DNA of 64,000 nt from Ursus arctos (GCF_023065955.2 NW_026623008.1:17852001-17916000), one strand, 5' to 3'. Counted from the first letter of the stretch, positions 1-10,970 are shown. Numbers and translations: made by a program. Notes: generated by a model from the letters alone, not told the origin.

Positions 1-75
1 CAACGTGGGGCTCGAACTCACAACCCTGAGATCAACAGTCACATGCTCCACTGACCAAGCCAGCCAGGTGCCCCT
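1..75 (-). mobile_element. Can-SINE, older type, cut by window edge
   Basis: This is the reverse complement of the tRNA-like head of an old SINEC copy (ends CCAGGTGCCCC). The rest lies left of the window. Confidence 0.75.
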
Positions 76-165
76 ATGTGCCATTTTTAAAACATGCATA
101 AGAACTCTTTAAGACCAGCATTATGAGCAGGTGGTTGGCCAGGGTATAGGCAACACAGATAAAGA

Positions 166-262
166 GATCTAGGCTTGATTATTGGCTCTGCCGCTTACTG
201 GCTGTGTGACCCTAGGCAAACTGCTTAACTTCTCTGAAACTCAAGTTTTCTCCACTGTACCC
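166..262 (+). repeat. MIR fragment
   Basis: It matches the MIR core: GGCTCTGCCGCTTACTGGCT, then GTGTGACCCTAGGCAA and CTTAACTTCTCTGA. Confidence 0.8.
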
Positions 263-798
263 TTGTTTCAAGTGGTACCTGGATGGTCTCTTACTAATGA
301 AGGTCCATCTACTGGGGCCTGTGGCCGGGAGGAACATGTCAGTCCTTGGACCCACACACTGGAACTCTCTCCCAAGGGCCTAGAAAAGCTGAACTGAAAT
401 GTGCCTCCAGGTCTTTGTTTGATTCTTCCAGGGGAGGCCCAGATCTATAGGGAGGTTGGAAAGGTTGGTACTCCTATGGACACGGCATTCAGGTTAAACT
501 TTAGCCAGAATTATGGCTAAGTCACAACTACAGAGATTTTACAAGACCTAATTCACCTCAATGGGGACAGAGTTGAAATTCAAAGGTGTGTTGGGATTTT
601 CCATAGCTGGGTTGACTGGCATCACCAAAGAATGATTAAACACCTGTAATATGTACAGTGAGCGAAACAATATGTACTGAGGACATGGGAAGTTAAAAGG
701 CAATGTTTGAAATTTATTTTATTTATTCTTTCACTAGTCTGATTATTATTATCCTATATAGTGTACCCAGCCCTGAGTTAAGCATAGCAGAACATAAA

Positions 799-1000
799 TA
801 ATAACTAATGTGTATTGAGCGCGGAGTATATGCCAGGCACTATGGTACGTGCTTTACATTGACTAACCTCTATAATCGCCATCACAAGCTTGTGAGGTAG
901 GTGTTGTAATTATCATCATTTTGCACAAGGAAACCAAAGGTACGGAGAAGGTAACTTGCTCGAAGTCTCACGGCTGGGAAGTGAAGTATTTGGCTCACGT
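799..1000 (-). repeat. MIR
   Basis: Reverse-complement MIR. Matches include TTGAGCGCGGAGTATATGCC, GGCACTATGGTACGTGCTTT, GTGAGGTAGGTGTTG, and a decayed copy of the CAGAGAGG-GTAACTTGC segment. Confidence 0.8.
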
Positions 1001-1079
1001 AAGGACGTATATGACAAGTTTCCCCGTGCTCCAGGAAGCTCGCCGAATACACAGGCAGAACACATTGATATGAATAGTA

Positions 1080-1255
1080 ATCATCGTTAACTTTTATTGA
1101 ATGCTTCTTATTAAATGCTCTAGGCAGATAATATCTCATTTAATCCTCACAGTGACTTTACGAGTTCTCTTGTATTGCCTGCTGTAGTGATGAGGGAACG
1201 TACTTGAGTCACCCACCCAAGCTGGGGTTGGAAATCAGGCAGTCGGCTCGGGAAG
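1080..1255 (-). repeat. MIR, diverged
   Basis: It follows the reverse MIR order: TTTATTGAATGCTT, CTCATTTAATCCTCACAG, GATGAGGGAACGTACTTGAG, CTGGGGTTGGAAATCAGGCA. Confidence 0.7.
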
Positions 1256-1423
1256 CACACACTGAAACCTGCACCACCACCCTGACCTTGACCTTGATGG
1301 GTGGTGTAGCAGCCGGACCAATGCAACGGTGGAAGGACGCTCTGCAGAGCAGGGGGATACGTGAGTGGGCCTTGAAGGACGAATAGAAGCCTACCTTTTC
1401 CCATACCCACTTAGTGGACAGTG

Positions 1424-1590
1424 TAGTGAAGAGATAATTGTGGGTTTGAATCTCAGCCCCACCATCTTCCCAGCTGCACTGCTTCTGTTTATCTCTGCCA
1501 ACCCCGTTTCCTTCATTGTAAAATGGGGACAATGAAAACTATTCCTCTGACACGCCCTGAGGAATAGACGTGATTGGTTCTGGAAACAAT
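1424..1590 (+). repeat. MIR, diverged
   Basis: Forward MIR order: GGGTTTGAATCTCAGCCCC, then CCCCGTTTCCTTCATTGTAA followed by AATGGGGACAATGA. Confidence 0.65.
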
Positions 1591-1674
1591 CAGCTAGCAG
1601 TGGCATGCAGTGTGGGAGCTCAGTGGTCAAGCCGAGCCACACTTGGGTACGATGTCAGCAGTCCCGACGGAGTA

Positions 1675-1860
1675 CTTTCCACACGCCAGGCACCACTCCA
1701 CGTAGATTCGTTTACCCATGATCTAATCAGATAAGTACAATTTTTAGGTGCGTTTTATAGATAAGAGACTGTAGCACAGAGAGACTGAATAAGTCCTGCT
1801 GAGCTGGGAAATGACAGAGTGGAAACCAGGCAGTCTGGCCCCAGAGTGCATGTGTATAGC
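1675..1860 (-). repeat. MIR
   Basis: Reverse MIR order: CGCCAGGCACCACTCC, GATAAGAGACTGTAGCACAG, AACCAGGCAGTCTGGCCCCA. Confidence 0.7.
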
Positions 1861-2114
1861 AACTCTCTACTGTCTCAGTTGTCGAAAGTGGGGTTGAGAC
1901 CGTGGGCCAGCAACGCCACATAATTAAGAGTGGGAGGAGGGAAGTGTGTCATTAGGGGAAGCTTTCTCAAGGTGCCATCTTGTCCTTCGGAAAACCTGAC
2001 TCCTTGGCAAGTGGCAATCATAACGCACACAAACCACCTGGCTTCTCAGACCGGGCAAGCAGGACCCTCCAGAGCATGCCCAGGGTACAGGAAACCACGG
2101 GGTAAACACGGCTT

Positions 2115-2585
2115 GTTCTTCATTCCATAAGTTTTTATTGTATACCACGAGCAGTTCCACGAGCTGGAAATCTAGCCATAAACAAAATCAAACAGAAATC
2201 CCTGCTCTCATGGAGTTGGTGTTCTAGTGCTCAGAGACAGACAATGTGCCCATAAATAAATGGACTGTATGACCGAGGGTGGTGTTATGGAAAGAGAAAA
2301 AGTGGAGGGTGGAATGAGAAAACAGCTTGCACTGTCAGAAAGGATGGTATTTGGGAGATCTCTCAGAGTGAGTGGCATGAAGAGCAAAGACCTGAAGGAG
2401 GCAAGGGAGTGGGAGTTGCTGGAATTCTGGGGGGGAGGTAGAAGGACAAGTGCAAAGGCCCTGGGGCAGGAGTGTGTTCAGCCTATTGAAGGAATAGCAA
2501 GGGGATGGGTGTGGCTGGGGTAGAGAGCAAAAGGGAGAGCAGTTAAGATGAGGTCAGAAGGGTGCGGGGGGAGGTGGGAAGGAGA
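2115..2585 (-). repeat. L2 LINE 3' region
   Basis: Reverse-complement L2 landmarks occur in order: AATCCCTGCTCTCATGGAGT near 2198, AGACAGACAATGTGC near 2235, AAGTGCAAAGGCCCTGGGGC near 2448, then GATGAGGTCAGA near 2547. Confidence 0.75.
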
Positions 2586-2910
2586 ACGCATCTCCACCCA
2601 TCTTTAAAGTTGGTGTGTGTGCTCTAAAAACAAACACGAGTTTAGAATGCAAACTATGCATACATATCACAGTTGGAAAATGAGACTTGAGCACAAGGTG
2701 CTCATGGAGCCTCCCCCGCATGAACATCCCTACTCACCCCCTCTCTGCCCATCCCTGTGAGCCCATGAGATTGAAAACCAGGTATGAGTAACTGTGACTG
2801 AGTTTCTAAGCCCTGGAGACCACCACTGCCTCAGCATTCTCAGGAGGAAAATGTCCTGTTTCCTTTCCGCTAATATCTGAGTATAGTCAAGGAGGTCTGA
2901 AGAGCCCTGC

Positions 2911-3101
2911 CGGGCACCTGGGTGGCTCAGTCGATTAAGCGTCTGCCTTTGGCTCAGGTCATGATCCCGGAACGAGTCCCACATCGGGCTCCCTGCTCCT
3001 TGGGGAGTCTCCTCCCTCTGCCCTTCACCCTGGTTGTGCTCTCTCTTGCTCTCTCTCTATCTCTCAAATAAATAAATGAAATCTTAAAAAAAAAAAAAAA
3101 A
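2911..3101 (+). mobile_element. Can-SINE with target-site duplication
   Basis: The head reads GGGCACCTGGGTGGCTCAGT and the tail AATAAATAAATGAAATC plus poly-A. The 11-bp duplication AAGAGCCCTGC flanks it at 2900-2910 and 3102-3112. Confidence 0.93.
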
Positions 3102-3550
3102 AAGAGCCCTGCTTCCAGGCTTTGCCCACCACCTTATCCTGGTGCTGGGAGGCCAGTATGTGACCGGCAACAGACACCGCAGGGAATGTTCGCTGATTCA
3201 AACTGAATTCGATAAACCCTCAGGCACACCTGGGAGAATGGGATGCCTTGAAATATTCCTCGGCTCCAGGGCCAGTTTGGAACCTTCTTCAAGGTTTCAT
3301 TTGATCGTTTAAGACTTGGATTTGCTTTGAACTGGTTGACCACTTTGGTGGCTTTTCAGGCAGGGTGGAGGGGGGTGGCTGGAAGGAACTTTGGTTCAGT
3401 TCATAATTTCATGAAAAACTAACACTGAGTTCAGTTCAGAGTCCAGACAGGCACTTCAGTTTGTCTTAGGTTCAAGTCCCTGTCTGGGGGGCAGCCCCCT
3501 GGCGTTTATTTCTTTTCAACAAACAAGCTGGTCACGGGAGGAGTTGAGTA

Positions 3551-3558
3551 TGACGTCA
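3551..3558. promoter_or_regulatory. Perfect palindromic CRE (TGACGTCA)
   Basis: The full 8-bp cAMP-response element palindrome lies in non-repeat DNA about 1.6 kb upstream of the CLIC4 start codon. Function is not shown. Full CREs containing a CpG are uncommon outside regulatory DNA. Confidence 0.35.
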
Positions 3559-4109
3559 TCCTAGCCTGCAGGGGTGAACGGGGATGGTACAGGGCTCAAG
3601 GCAGAGCTAACAGCCATCACTGACCGAGCAGCCCTTGCGGTAAGGCAAAGACTGGTACGAGCGCCCCGCCCCGCCATAATGAAACTAAGGCTTAGGGGTT
3701 TCAGGACTTCGTCTGACTCTAGAGCAGTGCTTCTGACCTCTGGGGGCACTGTCTCTTTCACAGAGTCCCCACAAGAATATTTGAGCAACTTGCTATGGTC
3801 TGGGAGAGGAAGAAGCTGCAGGTTTCACAGTAGTTTCTTGCATACATTCAACTTGTTCAAACACTGAGATGTGTTAATGCACTAAGGGCGTAGAGAGACA
3901 ACCCTCCTACGACTGGCCTTCATCATTCAACTTAACCTGGGAAGTGGGGAAGAGTTGTGAGTCAAGTATTACCGAAAGTCAGAAGAGGGAACAAGTAACT
4001 CTTTCCAGAGGGGGTGACATTTGCTCCAGGCATTCAGCAGTAGCAAACCTGGACTAGGTGCCTACCTCCTGCCTGGCTCAAAGAATCACAGTCCCTGTCT
4101 TTGGGGGCT

Positions 4110-4275
4110 GAAAACCCAGGACAGTTTCTCCGTTTGAGGATCACCTGTATCAAAATTGTTCTGATGCTTGTTAAAATGTGAATTTCCCCTTTCCCCAGAG
4201 AAGGGGAATTGGATGGATAAAGCAGGTGTGGGTGTAGCACCCAGGTGATTCTGAGGCACACTAGAGTTGGCCAGG
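4110..4275 (+). repeat. MER5A-like hAT DNA transposon relic
   Basis: Segments resemble MER5A: GGATCACCTG, TTCTGATGCTTGTTAAAATG, CCAGGTGATTCTGAGGCACA then CTAGAGTT. Confidence 0.55.
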
Positions 4276-4825
4276 TGAGTGGGGGTTAAGAAATCAGTCC
4301 AGGCAGGAGGAACAGCATGGAAACGGCTTGGGAATCCTTCCCAGCCTTCAGTCACTGGGGTTGCGGATCAAGACTGTAGACTCTAAGCAGAGGGATTCTG
4401 TGCTTACTGTTCACCACCCAGGACCCGGAACATAGGAAGTCTTCATAAATATTTGTCAATATGCTGGCTCCCAAGATAGAAGTGACGGGAGAGTCAAAGG
4501 AAAAAAGGAGAAGTCAGAGGAGGAAAAAGAGGTGTTTCTAAGGGGATGAAAACTTTACAAAAAGTTGTCCCTCCGAAACGCAGCTCCTAGCAGAAGAGGC
4601 TGGGGAGGTGGCTGCTACGGGAAAGGGCTGAATCCAGTGGGCTGCAGCGGGGGGACAGAGCGGGAGGCGCCTCCTCGCCTCCCCAGGCCAGCCGAAGGCA
4701 TGAGGTCACCGGGCAGGGAGCCAGCAGCAGCTGCGAAGACCGGCCCGCGCCGCGGCGGGAGGCGGTGTCAGGCTCCGGCCCCCGGGGGAATTTCCCTCCC
4801 GCCCCCTCGGGAGGCGTGGCTCGGA

Positions 4826-4983
4826 GTCCCGCCCACCTACTGCCCAAGCCTGAGCTTCTTTACCGCCCCCGCCCGAGGCCACACCCCCCAAGCTTCCACC
4901 TCCCCATTTCCTCCAGAGTCCCGAGGCGCAGGCCTTGGCCCCGCCCCCGCCCCGACGAAGCCCCGCCCCTGGGCCCCGCCCCG
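4826..4983. promoter_or_regulatory. Cluster of GC boxes (Sp/KLF sites)
   Basis: CCCGCCC/CCGCCCC-type motifs occur around 4829, 4863-4873, 4939-4955, 4961-4969 and 4974-4983. They lie immediately upstream of the inferred transcription start and about 200-360 bp upstream of the start codon. Repeated GC boxes without a TATA box are typical of CpG-island promoters. Binding itself is inferred. Confidence 0.7.
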
Positions 4984-4989
4984 CGGCTT

Positions 4990-5187
4990 GAAGCGGCTCA
5001 GGCTGGGGCCGCCTCCGAGTCGCGCGCGGGGCGTGGGGCGGTGTTGGGCAGGCGAGGCTGAGGCGAGCTCGACACCGGGACTGTCCAGGGAGGCGCAGCG
5101 CAGCGCGGCGGGAGCCCTCAACCCGAGCAGCCCCGGAGCAGGAGCAGCCACCGCCGCCGCCGTCCACGGAGCGCAGCCGAGCCGGCC
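4990..5187 (+). other. CLIC4: CLIC4 5' UTR (approximate)
   Basis: This is GC-rich leader sequence between the GC boxes and the ATG, containing a (CCG)n run at about 5149-5163. It has no ATG, so no upstream ORF is expected to start here. The exact 5' end cannot be read from sequence alone. Confidence 0.55.
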
Positions 5188-5259
5188 ATGGCGTTGTCGA
5201 TGCCGCTGAACGGGCTGAAGGAGGAGGACAAAGAGCCCGTCATCGAGCTCTTCGTCAAG
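5188..5259 (+). CDS. CLIC4: CLIC4 coding exon 1 (residues 1-24)
   Basis: This exon encodes the flexible N-terminus and the first beta strand of the thioredoxin-like domain, beginning [17 protein letters not shown] and ending IELFVK. The ATG at 5188 has a good Kozak context (G at -3, G at +4), and I found no upstream ATG between about 4990 and 5187, so it should be the first start codon used. The exon ends in phase 0 at AAG, followed by the strong donor GTGAGC at 5260. It lies in the CpG island. Residue 18 is Val, where I recall Leu in human and mouse CLIC4; this is a conservative change. Members of this family differ mainly in this N-terminal stretch, so it identifies the paralogue well. Confidence 0.96.
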
Positions 5260-7142
5260 GTGAGCGCTTGTCCGCCGTCCCGCCGCGCGGAGCCCCCGGC
5301 GTCCGCCCGGCCGGCCGTGGGGGGGCGGTGTCCCTGCGCCCGGGGCGCTCCTCGGCCCCGGCGCCCCCTCTGCGCCCTCGCGCGGCGCCCGCCCCTCGGC
5401 CCAGAGAAGCTGCTCCCGCGCCCCCGGCCCATTGTCTCGGGCCCACCCGCGCCTTCCCGCCGCCCAGGCCGGTCGAGGGAGCCGGGGCGGCACCGGGACC
5501 CCCGGCAGCCGGCACGCGGAGCGGCGGTCACCGCCTTCAGCCGCGCGGGCTCCGGCGGACGACAGACAGTCGTCCCGCGTCTGGGTGGGACGCGCGGCTG
5601 CCCGCAGGACCCGCGTGGGGGTGGGCCCCGTCACCCCCAGCCCCGCTCCCGCCCCGGCGCCGGCCCGACCCCGGCCCACCCTCGCCTCCGGGTCTCCCCC
5701 GGCCCGGCCGAAACCCCTTAGTCGGGAGATGATGAACCCAACTTCTTGGAACGCTTTCTGAAAGAGCATTTCGCTTCCCGCTGGCATGAAACTCTTAACT
5801 TAAATTTTCGATGCGATCTTAAAATTTTTTTTAAAACAGCAGACATTCCTGGGCTTCCGGGAAAGACCGAGATTCCCAACTTGGGTTTTCCTGCGTTAGG
5901 TATTTTACCACCATCTGGGTTTCTTGTTTCTTAAACTCGGAGTGGTTTGTATGATGCAACATTTTGGCTGCTCCCTTCGGTGTTGCTGCCTCGGGAAAGA
6001 TTGTGTGTGCCCTTTTGTTTTGAAAGGAAAACTGATGAGGGAAAGAATTCATAAGTTGCTTGGGCTTTAAAGGGTTGATAGTCCCTTCTGGTCTCTTTCC
6101 TGGAACTACCTTATTTGCTTACAGGTATTACCCCTATCTCTCTCCTATTTTCTTTAATATTTTTCTTTTTAGCAAAGGAGAGAGAAGTTCGGAACATCTG
6201 GCTCCAGCTGCCTCCCTCAAAACTTCAAAATCCTTGAGATTCTCATAGTCACATACTTACGCAGGCTTATTCAGAGCTAGGCTCAGAATTGGAAAGTTAA
6301 CAGGAATCTAGAACAATTTTGTTCTTTTTTTTCCTTGAGTTTTTATTTTAAAGAAGGGAAAACACTGAAGTGTGTCTTTGAGAGAAGGGAGAGAAGACAT
6401 GATCGGAACAATGTTTTAGGATTTTCTTTCTGTTATCGGTGTTAGAAACATTTTGGTTTGGGGAACTGGAACAGCAGACAGGTATAGAACCCCCAGAATA
6501 TCTTCAAAGATTCTGTTTGGGTGGCAGATACAGTACTGGGAAGTGCAGAGGATGTAGGAAGGATCCTGAAATAAGAGAAAGTAAGACTGGTGGAAAGCAG
6601 AAGGGCGGGTCACAGATCAGTGTTCAAAAATTTTTATTGAACTAGGAATAGGAAGGAATTTCCGTAAACTCAAAAACAGTGTATCTATTAAAGTTCTAAA
6701 AAAAAACCCCATGATACTTAATGGTGATTTTGGAAGTAGCATTAAATTTAGAATCAGATAAGGATACTAGCAGTAATGGTTTCTTTTCAGCCTTGTCCTG
6801 GAGCTCCTAGCCAAGACAACAAGACAAGAAAAAGAAATGAAGTGTATGAATTAGAGAGGAAGAGATCCATGCTTAATGCTCTGCCTACTATTAATTTAAC
6901 CCTTCAATTAGAAGGAGAGGGGCATGGTACATTGTTTCTCAAACTGGAGTGATTTTATACTGCTTCCCAGTTTTCCATATTTGTGTTGGATGTGTATTAT
7001 TATTTACTGAATACATCTTGCAGTAATATCTGAAACTGATGAAGTGTGGTGATTTTATTTCTCCTGTGCATAACTATTAAAGTAAAAAATGTTGTAATTC
7101 ACCTAAAAGCATCCTGCTTACCACTAATTGTAAGCCTTTCTC

Positions 7143-7265
7143 ACAGGGCTTAGTGGCAGAGACCCAGGGTTCAAGTCACAGTTCTGTACTCACTGGACAA
7201 GTTGTTTTCTTTTTCTGAGACTTATTTTCTTCCTTTGTGAAATAAGAGGTGAAATGTTTTCTGCT
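7143..7265 (+). repeat. MIR, diverged
   Basis: Forward MIR-like order: CAGGGTTCAAGTCACAGTTC, CTCACTGGACAAGTT, TTCTTCCTTTGTGAAATAAG. Confidence 0.55.
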
Positions 7266-8049
7266 GCCCTGTGATTCTGCACAGGTAAAATGTTGTACTG
7301 ATATAAACCAGGATAGTTGTTTCCAAGTGAAAAAAAAAGGGCAGGGCCAGGTAAATTGTGGTAAAGAGGTTTCTTTTTTTTTTTTTTCTTTTTTTTTTTT
7401 TTGTTAAAGAGTATTCTTGATTTCTTCTTGAAACCTATATATGGGAAATGCAAATGGGGAAAGATACCCTGGTAAATATAGTTACTTTGAAAGCAGTGAG
7501 GGGACAGAGGTCATGGTTGTTCAGCATTTTATGTTAAACAGTGTTAATTTTTCTGCCAAGAGGTATCTGAGTGTGTAGCCAAAAACTGTTATCTACACTT
7601 AAAGCACACGAGTGAAAACGATATTGAGCTTCCCTGTATAGGTAGCTTTAAATTGAGAAGTAGGCCAGGGCCTTAGTAACTAGTGTGACTGGCCTCACAG
7701 CTACATTGCCTTCCTGGTGAGTGTTGTTTTTGGAGTTCTCTGCCCCTGAGTCCCGTGGCTCCCCATCCCCTGGATCAGTGCATTCTCCGTTGTGTGTGTT
7801 TACCCCAACACCCAGAGGGTGGGGCACCCTCGCAGTAGTAAAAGATGCTTACAAAGGCAGTCATCCTCAACAGTGGGAATGCCTTCTTCCCGACCTAGTG
7901 TATAGGTGGGTGGTGTATATCCGGTATATGGTAGGTGTATATATTCTGGTATACCAACTGTAGTTGGGAACCACTAACCAATAGGGTGAAGTTCAGATCC
8001 TTTAGCAAGGGCATAAGGTACCTTATAATTTGAATGTAATTAAAATTTC

Positions 8050-8215
8050 AAGTCCACTTTGTCCACTTACTACACACTACTTAAACCTCTCCATGCCTCA
8101 TCTGTGCAGTTAGGATATTAATACACCAAGCTCATAGGAATAAATTGGTTGATATATGGAGCATGTAATAAGCTTAGGACAGTTTCTGATACACAGAAAA
8201 TAGATGCTAAGTATG
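8050..8215 (+). repeat. MIR 3' part
   Basis: Forward MIR: CCACTTACTACACACTACTT, AACCTCTCCATGCCTCA, then a decayed AATGTTAGATGC-type end. Confidence 0.6.
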
Positions 8216-8795
8216 TGTCTGTTTTGTATGTACATATTTATATGCATATCTCCCCTTCTAGATAGTTTCTTGAAGGTAAAGTCTATCTATTGTTCTAAGT
8301 GCTTGGAAAATAAGAGGGTGCCAGATATTTGAAATGAGATTGTTTCCTTTTTTCTTAGCATTTTGCTGTTTATATATGTGTCTGACATGCTTTGGAATTG
8401 GGAACTACTTAGATCCTCACAGTCTGAGTCTCAAACCTTGGTCTTTTGCTACTAAACCCTGTGTGGTTTTATCTACCTACTTTTCCCTCCCTCTAGTTTG
8501 TAGTACTTCTAGTCTTTTCTTATACCTGCCATATTTCCATCAATATTTCTTCTTGGCCATGTTCAGACTTTGGGAACCAAGATCTCTGTACTAAGCAAAA
8601 CTATTAATTATTGAACCACACAATGAGAGAAATCGAAAATGACTGATCTTTGTTTTTTTCTTTGGCTTGTATAAGCCCAACTCCTGTCGACACTGCTGCC
8701 TCCCCAGTCCCACTAGTAGCTTTGGTATGATGCAATGGTGTTTCTGATCTCCGCATAGAAGGAATCCGTTTGTAGAGTTTAGTTTTATGGGCTGG

Positions 8796-8798
8796 CAT

Positions 8799-8842
<44 letters not shown>

Positions 8843-9050
8843 AGATTTATTTGAGAGAGAGCAAGCCCATGCCAGTGCTCTTGCGCTTGTGAACAGGGGG
8901 AGGGGCGGAGGGAGAGGGGAAAGGAGAGAAGCTGACTGCCTGCTGGGCGGAGAGCCCTACTTGGGGCTCCATCCCGTGACCCTAAGATCACCACCCTAGC
9001 CAAAACCAAAGAGTGGGGATGCTCAACTGACTGAGCCACCCAGGCTCCCC
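8796..9050 (-). mobile_element. Can-SINE, antisense to CLIC4
   Basis: It has an (ATTT)n tail at 8800-8840 and the head TGAGCCACCCAGGCTCCCC. The duplication TTATGGGCTGG flanks it at 8785-8795 and 9051-9061. Confidence 0.93.
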
Positions 9051-9214
9051 TTATGGGCTGGAATTTAAACTTGTTGGTGCGTGATTTTGAACCAGGACAG
9101 TCCCTGTGGGCAGTGGTCACTGAACTGCTGGGATTGGGGTGTTGGTTGTAAAAAATTAGCTTGGTGCAGGGTGGCATAACACAGAAGGGTAACTGTTTCT
9201 TTTGAGATATTTGG

Positions 9215-9395
9215 CAGGATTTCCAGTGCGCGTGGACCCTGGAGCCAGACTGCTTGGCTTGACTCTGGCTTCCAGTAGTGTGTCAGGCAAGTGTCTTAAA
9301 CTCTCCGCGCCTCCATTTCCTGACCTCTAATATCGGGATAATAATAATAACAACAATTTTATAGGGTTGCTGAGGGGATTAGCTGCTAATCTGTA
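9215..9395 (+). repeat. MIR
   Basis: Forward MIR landmarks: GGAGCCAGACTGCTTGGCTT, CAAGTGTCTTAAACTCTC, TTTCCTGACCTCTAATATCG, GGGATAATAATAATAAC, AGGGTTGCTGAGGGGATTAG. Confidence 0.85.
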
Positions 9396-10139
9396 TGTAT
9401 GAATTAGGGTAGTCTGAGCTGCTTTAATAAATAATTCACCCCAAACAAGGATTCAAACAAGATGGAAGTTTATTTCCTTTCTGACTTAGCAGTCCAAGGA
9501 GAGTGTTTTAGACACTGGGGTGGCATTCTTCCTTAGAGTCATTTAGGGACCAAAGCGCTGTTAACTTGTTTTTCCATCAACCCCCAGAGCATTGAACTCC
9601 CCTAAGCTGTCAAAGTTGGTGGCTAGGAAGTCCTGTTTATAGCCAGTGGGAGGTGGAGAATATGTAGGAGGCACATGTCTCTTAAGGGCCCTAGCTCAGA
9701 AGTTCTGCCTGTCACTTCCTTTCTCGTTGCACTGGGGAGAACGTGAAGACAAGGCTTCATATAATTGCAGGGAAGGCTGGGAAATGTGATCTAGCCATAC
9801 ACCATTCGTGGAAAACATTAGGAATAGGGCTTGGCACACAGTAAAGACTTACTTTTGTTGATAACAATATATTCTTTTTTTAAAATGACAATATATTATT
9901 CTTAAATGTGGGCTTCATTAATAGGATTCAGGGGATTCTGTAAATCCTTAAAATTACATAAAGAAGTTCTATGTGAGTCTTTTTTCCTGGGGATTCCTGA
10001 CACAGGTTTAAGAACCATTGCTCTTAAAAAAGTAAATGGTGGAGTTCTGATTGTCAAGCATAATTCATATAAGCAAGGTGTAAAAGAAGGGTTTGGGCTA
10101 GGTCGTCATTAAGGTCCCTTCCATCTGATTAACTGTAAC

Positions 10140-10400
10140 TTAAAGCATTTATTGGAATGAATTAGGTGCCTGATACTGAATAAGGTATTATGGAAGTTAT
10201 AAGAAATTATTAAACATTTCCTGTCTTTAGGGTTGTAAATTTTATTGGAAAAAAACCAATAACACAAGATGGTACATGCTTAAGGAGTCAAGTGTAATTC
10301 GAATTAAGCTGAGAGATGGGGGAAGGATGGAAGTAGATTTGGACTTGACCTTAAAAAAGTGGGTGGAGTAGGTGGATTGGGAATAGCCAAGAATGGGAGT
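10140..10400 (-). repeat. Possible L2 3' fragment
   Basis: The order resembles reverse L2: GCATTTATTGG, GGTGCCTGATACTGAATAAG, TAAACATTTCCTGTCTTTAG. It is strongly diverged. Confidence 0.4.
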
Positions 10401-10409
10401 GTTAGGGCT

Positions 10410-10456
10410 TTAAAAAAATATATTTGATTTATTTATTTGACAGAGGGAGAGAGAGG
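10410..10456 (-). repeat. Short SINE tail fragment
   Basis: TTTATTTATTTGACAGAGGG followed by AGAGAGAGGA matches the 3' end of an antisense Can-SINE. No head is present. Confidence 0.4.
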
Positions 10457-10590
10457 AATGTTAGTTTTGACATTATTTGTAAACTCATCATTCAGGAAAT
10501 AGTAGGTAGACTGATACTTTTGAAAGAAGGAGCCAGGAATGATTCAAATCCGTAGTGCCAAGGAGACAAGTTATTTAAAAGCTGAGGATG

Positions 10591-10784
10591 GGGGCGCCTG
10601 GGTGGCACAGCGGTTAAGCGCCTGCCTTCGGCTCAGGGCGTGATCCTGGCGTTATGGGATCGAGCCCCACATCAGGCTCCTCCACTATGAACCTGCTTCT
10701 TCCTCTCCCCCTCCCCCTGCTTGTGTTCCTTCTCTCGCTGGCTATCTCTGTCAAATAAATAAATAAAATCTTTAAAAAAAAAAA
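10591..10784 (+). mobile_element. Young Can-SINE, sense
   Basis: The head is near-intact (GGGGCGCCTGGGTGGCACAG) and the poly-A tail is long. The 14-bp duplication AAAAGCTGAGGATG flanks it at 10577-10590 and 10785-10798. Confidence 0.96.
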
Positions 10785-10934
10785 AAAAGCTGAGGATGAG
10801 ACTTCAAAAACTTAACTTAGGTTTTTGCTCGTACATACAATTTTCCCAGCCTCGTTTGTTCTCCCAACACTTCCTGTGTTTTGGATTGCTGTCTGTTCAG
10901 CAGCTTCTCAGTGGCATTTGGGAGGGTGCGGATC

Positions 10935-10970
10935 TCAGAGATGGGCAAACCCTCAGAGATGGGCAAACCC
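10935..10970. repeat. Perfect 18-bp tandem duplication
   Basis: The unit TCAGAGATGGGCAAACCC occurs twice back to back with no mismatch, which indicates a recent local duplication. Confidence 0.95.

Larger units (their letters stand above)
1..4560. other. Upstream intergenic region
   Basis: No coding gene is visible here; the short open frames lack family resemblance. The left 1.9 kb is dominated by MIR copies in both orientations. An L2 fragment (about 2115-2585), a young SINE (2911-3101) and a MER5A-like relic (about 4110-4275) follow. Unassigned, probably unique DNA lies at about 262-798, 1860-2115, 2585-2900, 3113-4110 and 4275-4560. In human the preceding gene on this strand is SRRM1, many kb further left (from memory). 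Confidence 0.7.
4560..5760 (+). promoter_or_regulatory. CLIC4: CpG-island promoter of CLIC4
   Basis: GC content and CpG density rise sharply from about 4560 and fall off after about 5720. The flanks are ordinary AT-richer DNA. The island covers the putative promoter, 5' UTR, exon 1 and about 500 bp of intron 1. There is no TATA box at a plausible position, so dispersed start sites of the housekeeping type are expected. The island produces several long but meaningless open frames on both strands. Confidence 0.9.

Noticed and set aside
4565..5209. 214-codon + strand open frame ending in CLIC4 exon 1
   Set aside because: It runs in a different frame from CLIC4 and has the same CpG-island composition artefact, Pro/Arg/Gly-rich with no domain.
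5118..5732. Other overlapping open frames (137, 177, 154, 109 codons) around exon 1
   Set aside because: These are shadows of GC-rich sequence. One + frame begins with the real exon 1 coding start but reads on through the intron after GTGAGC.
4837..5787. 316-codon open frame on the minus strand across the CpG island
   Set aside because: GC-rich DNA has few stop codons. The translation is low-complexity Ala/Gly/Arg/Pro with no family resemblance, and it overlaps the CLIC4 first exon.
8800..8840. Regular (ATTT)n arrays that look like short direct repeats
   Set aside because: They are A-rich SINE tails on the opposite strand. There are no spacers, so not a CRISPR-like array.
9410..9830. Possible interspersed repeat (GATGGAAGTTTATTTCCTTT; GGAAGGCTGGGAAATGTGAT)
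   Set aside because: The wording is familiar from a mammalian dispersed repeat, but I could not name the family or its borders, so I do not list it as a feature.
10591..10670. tRNA-like sequence at SINE heads
   Set aside because: These are tRNA-Lys-derived promoter heads of Can-SINEs with A/B-box remnants. They lack an intact cloverleaf and are followed by a SINE body and poly-A.
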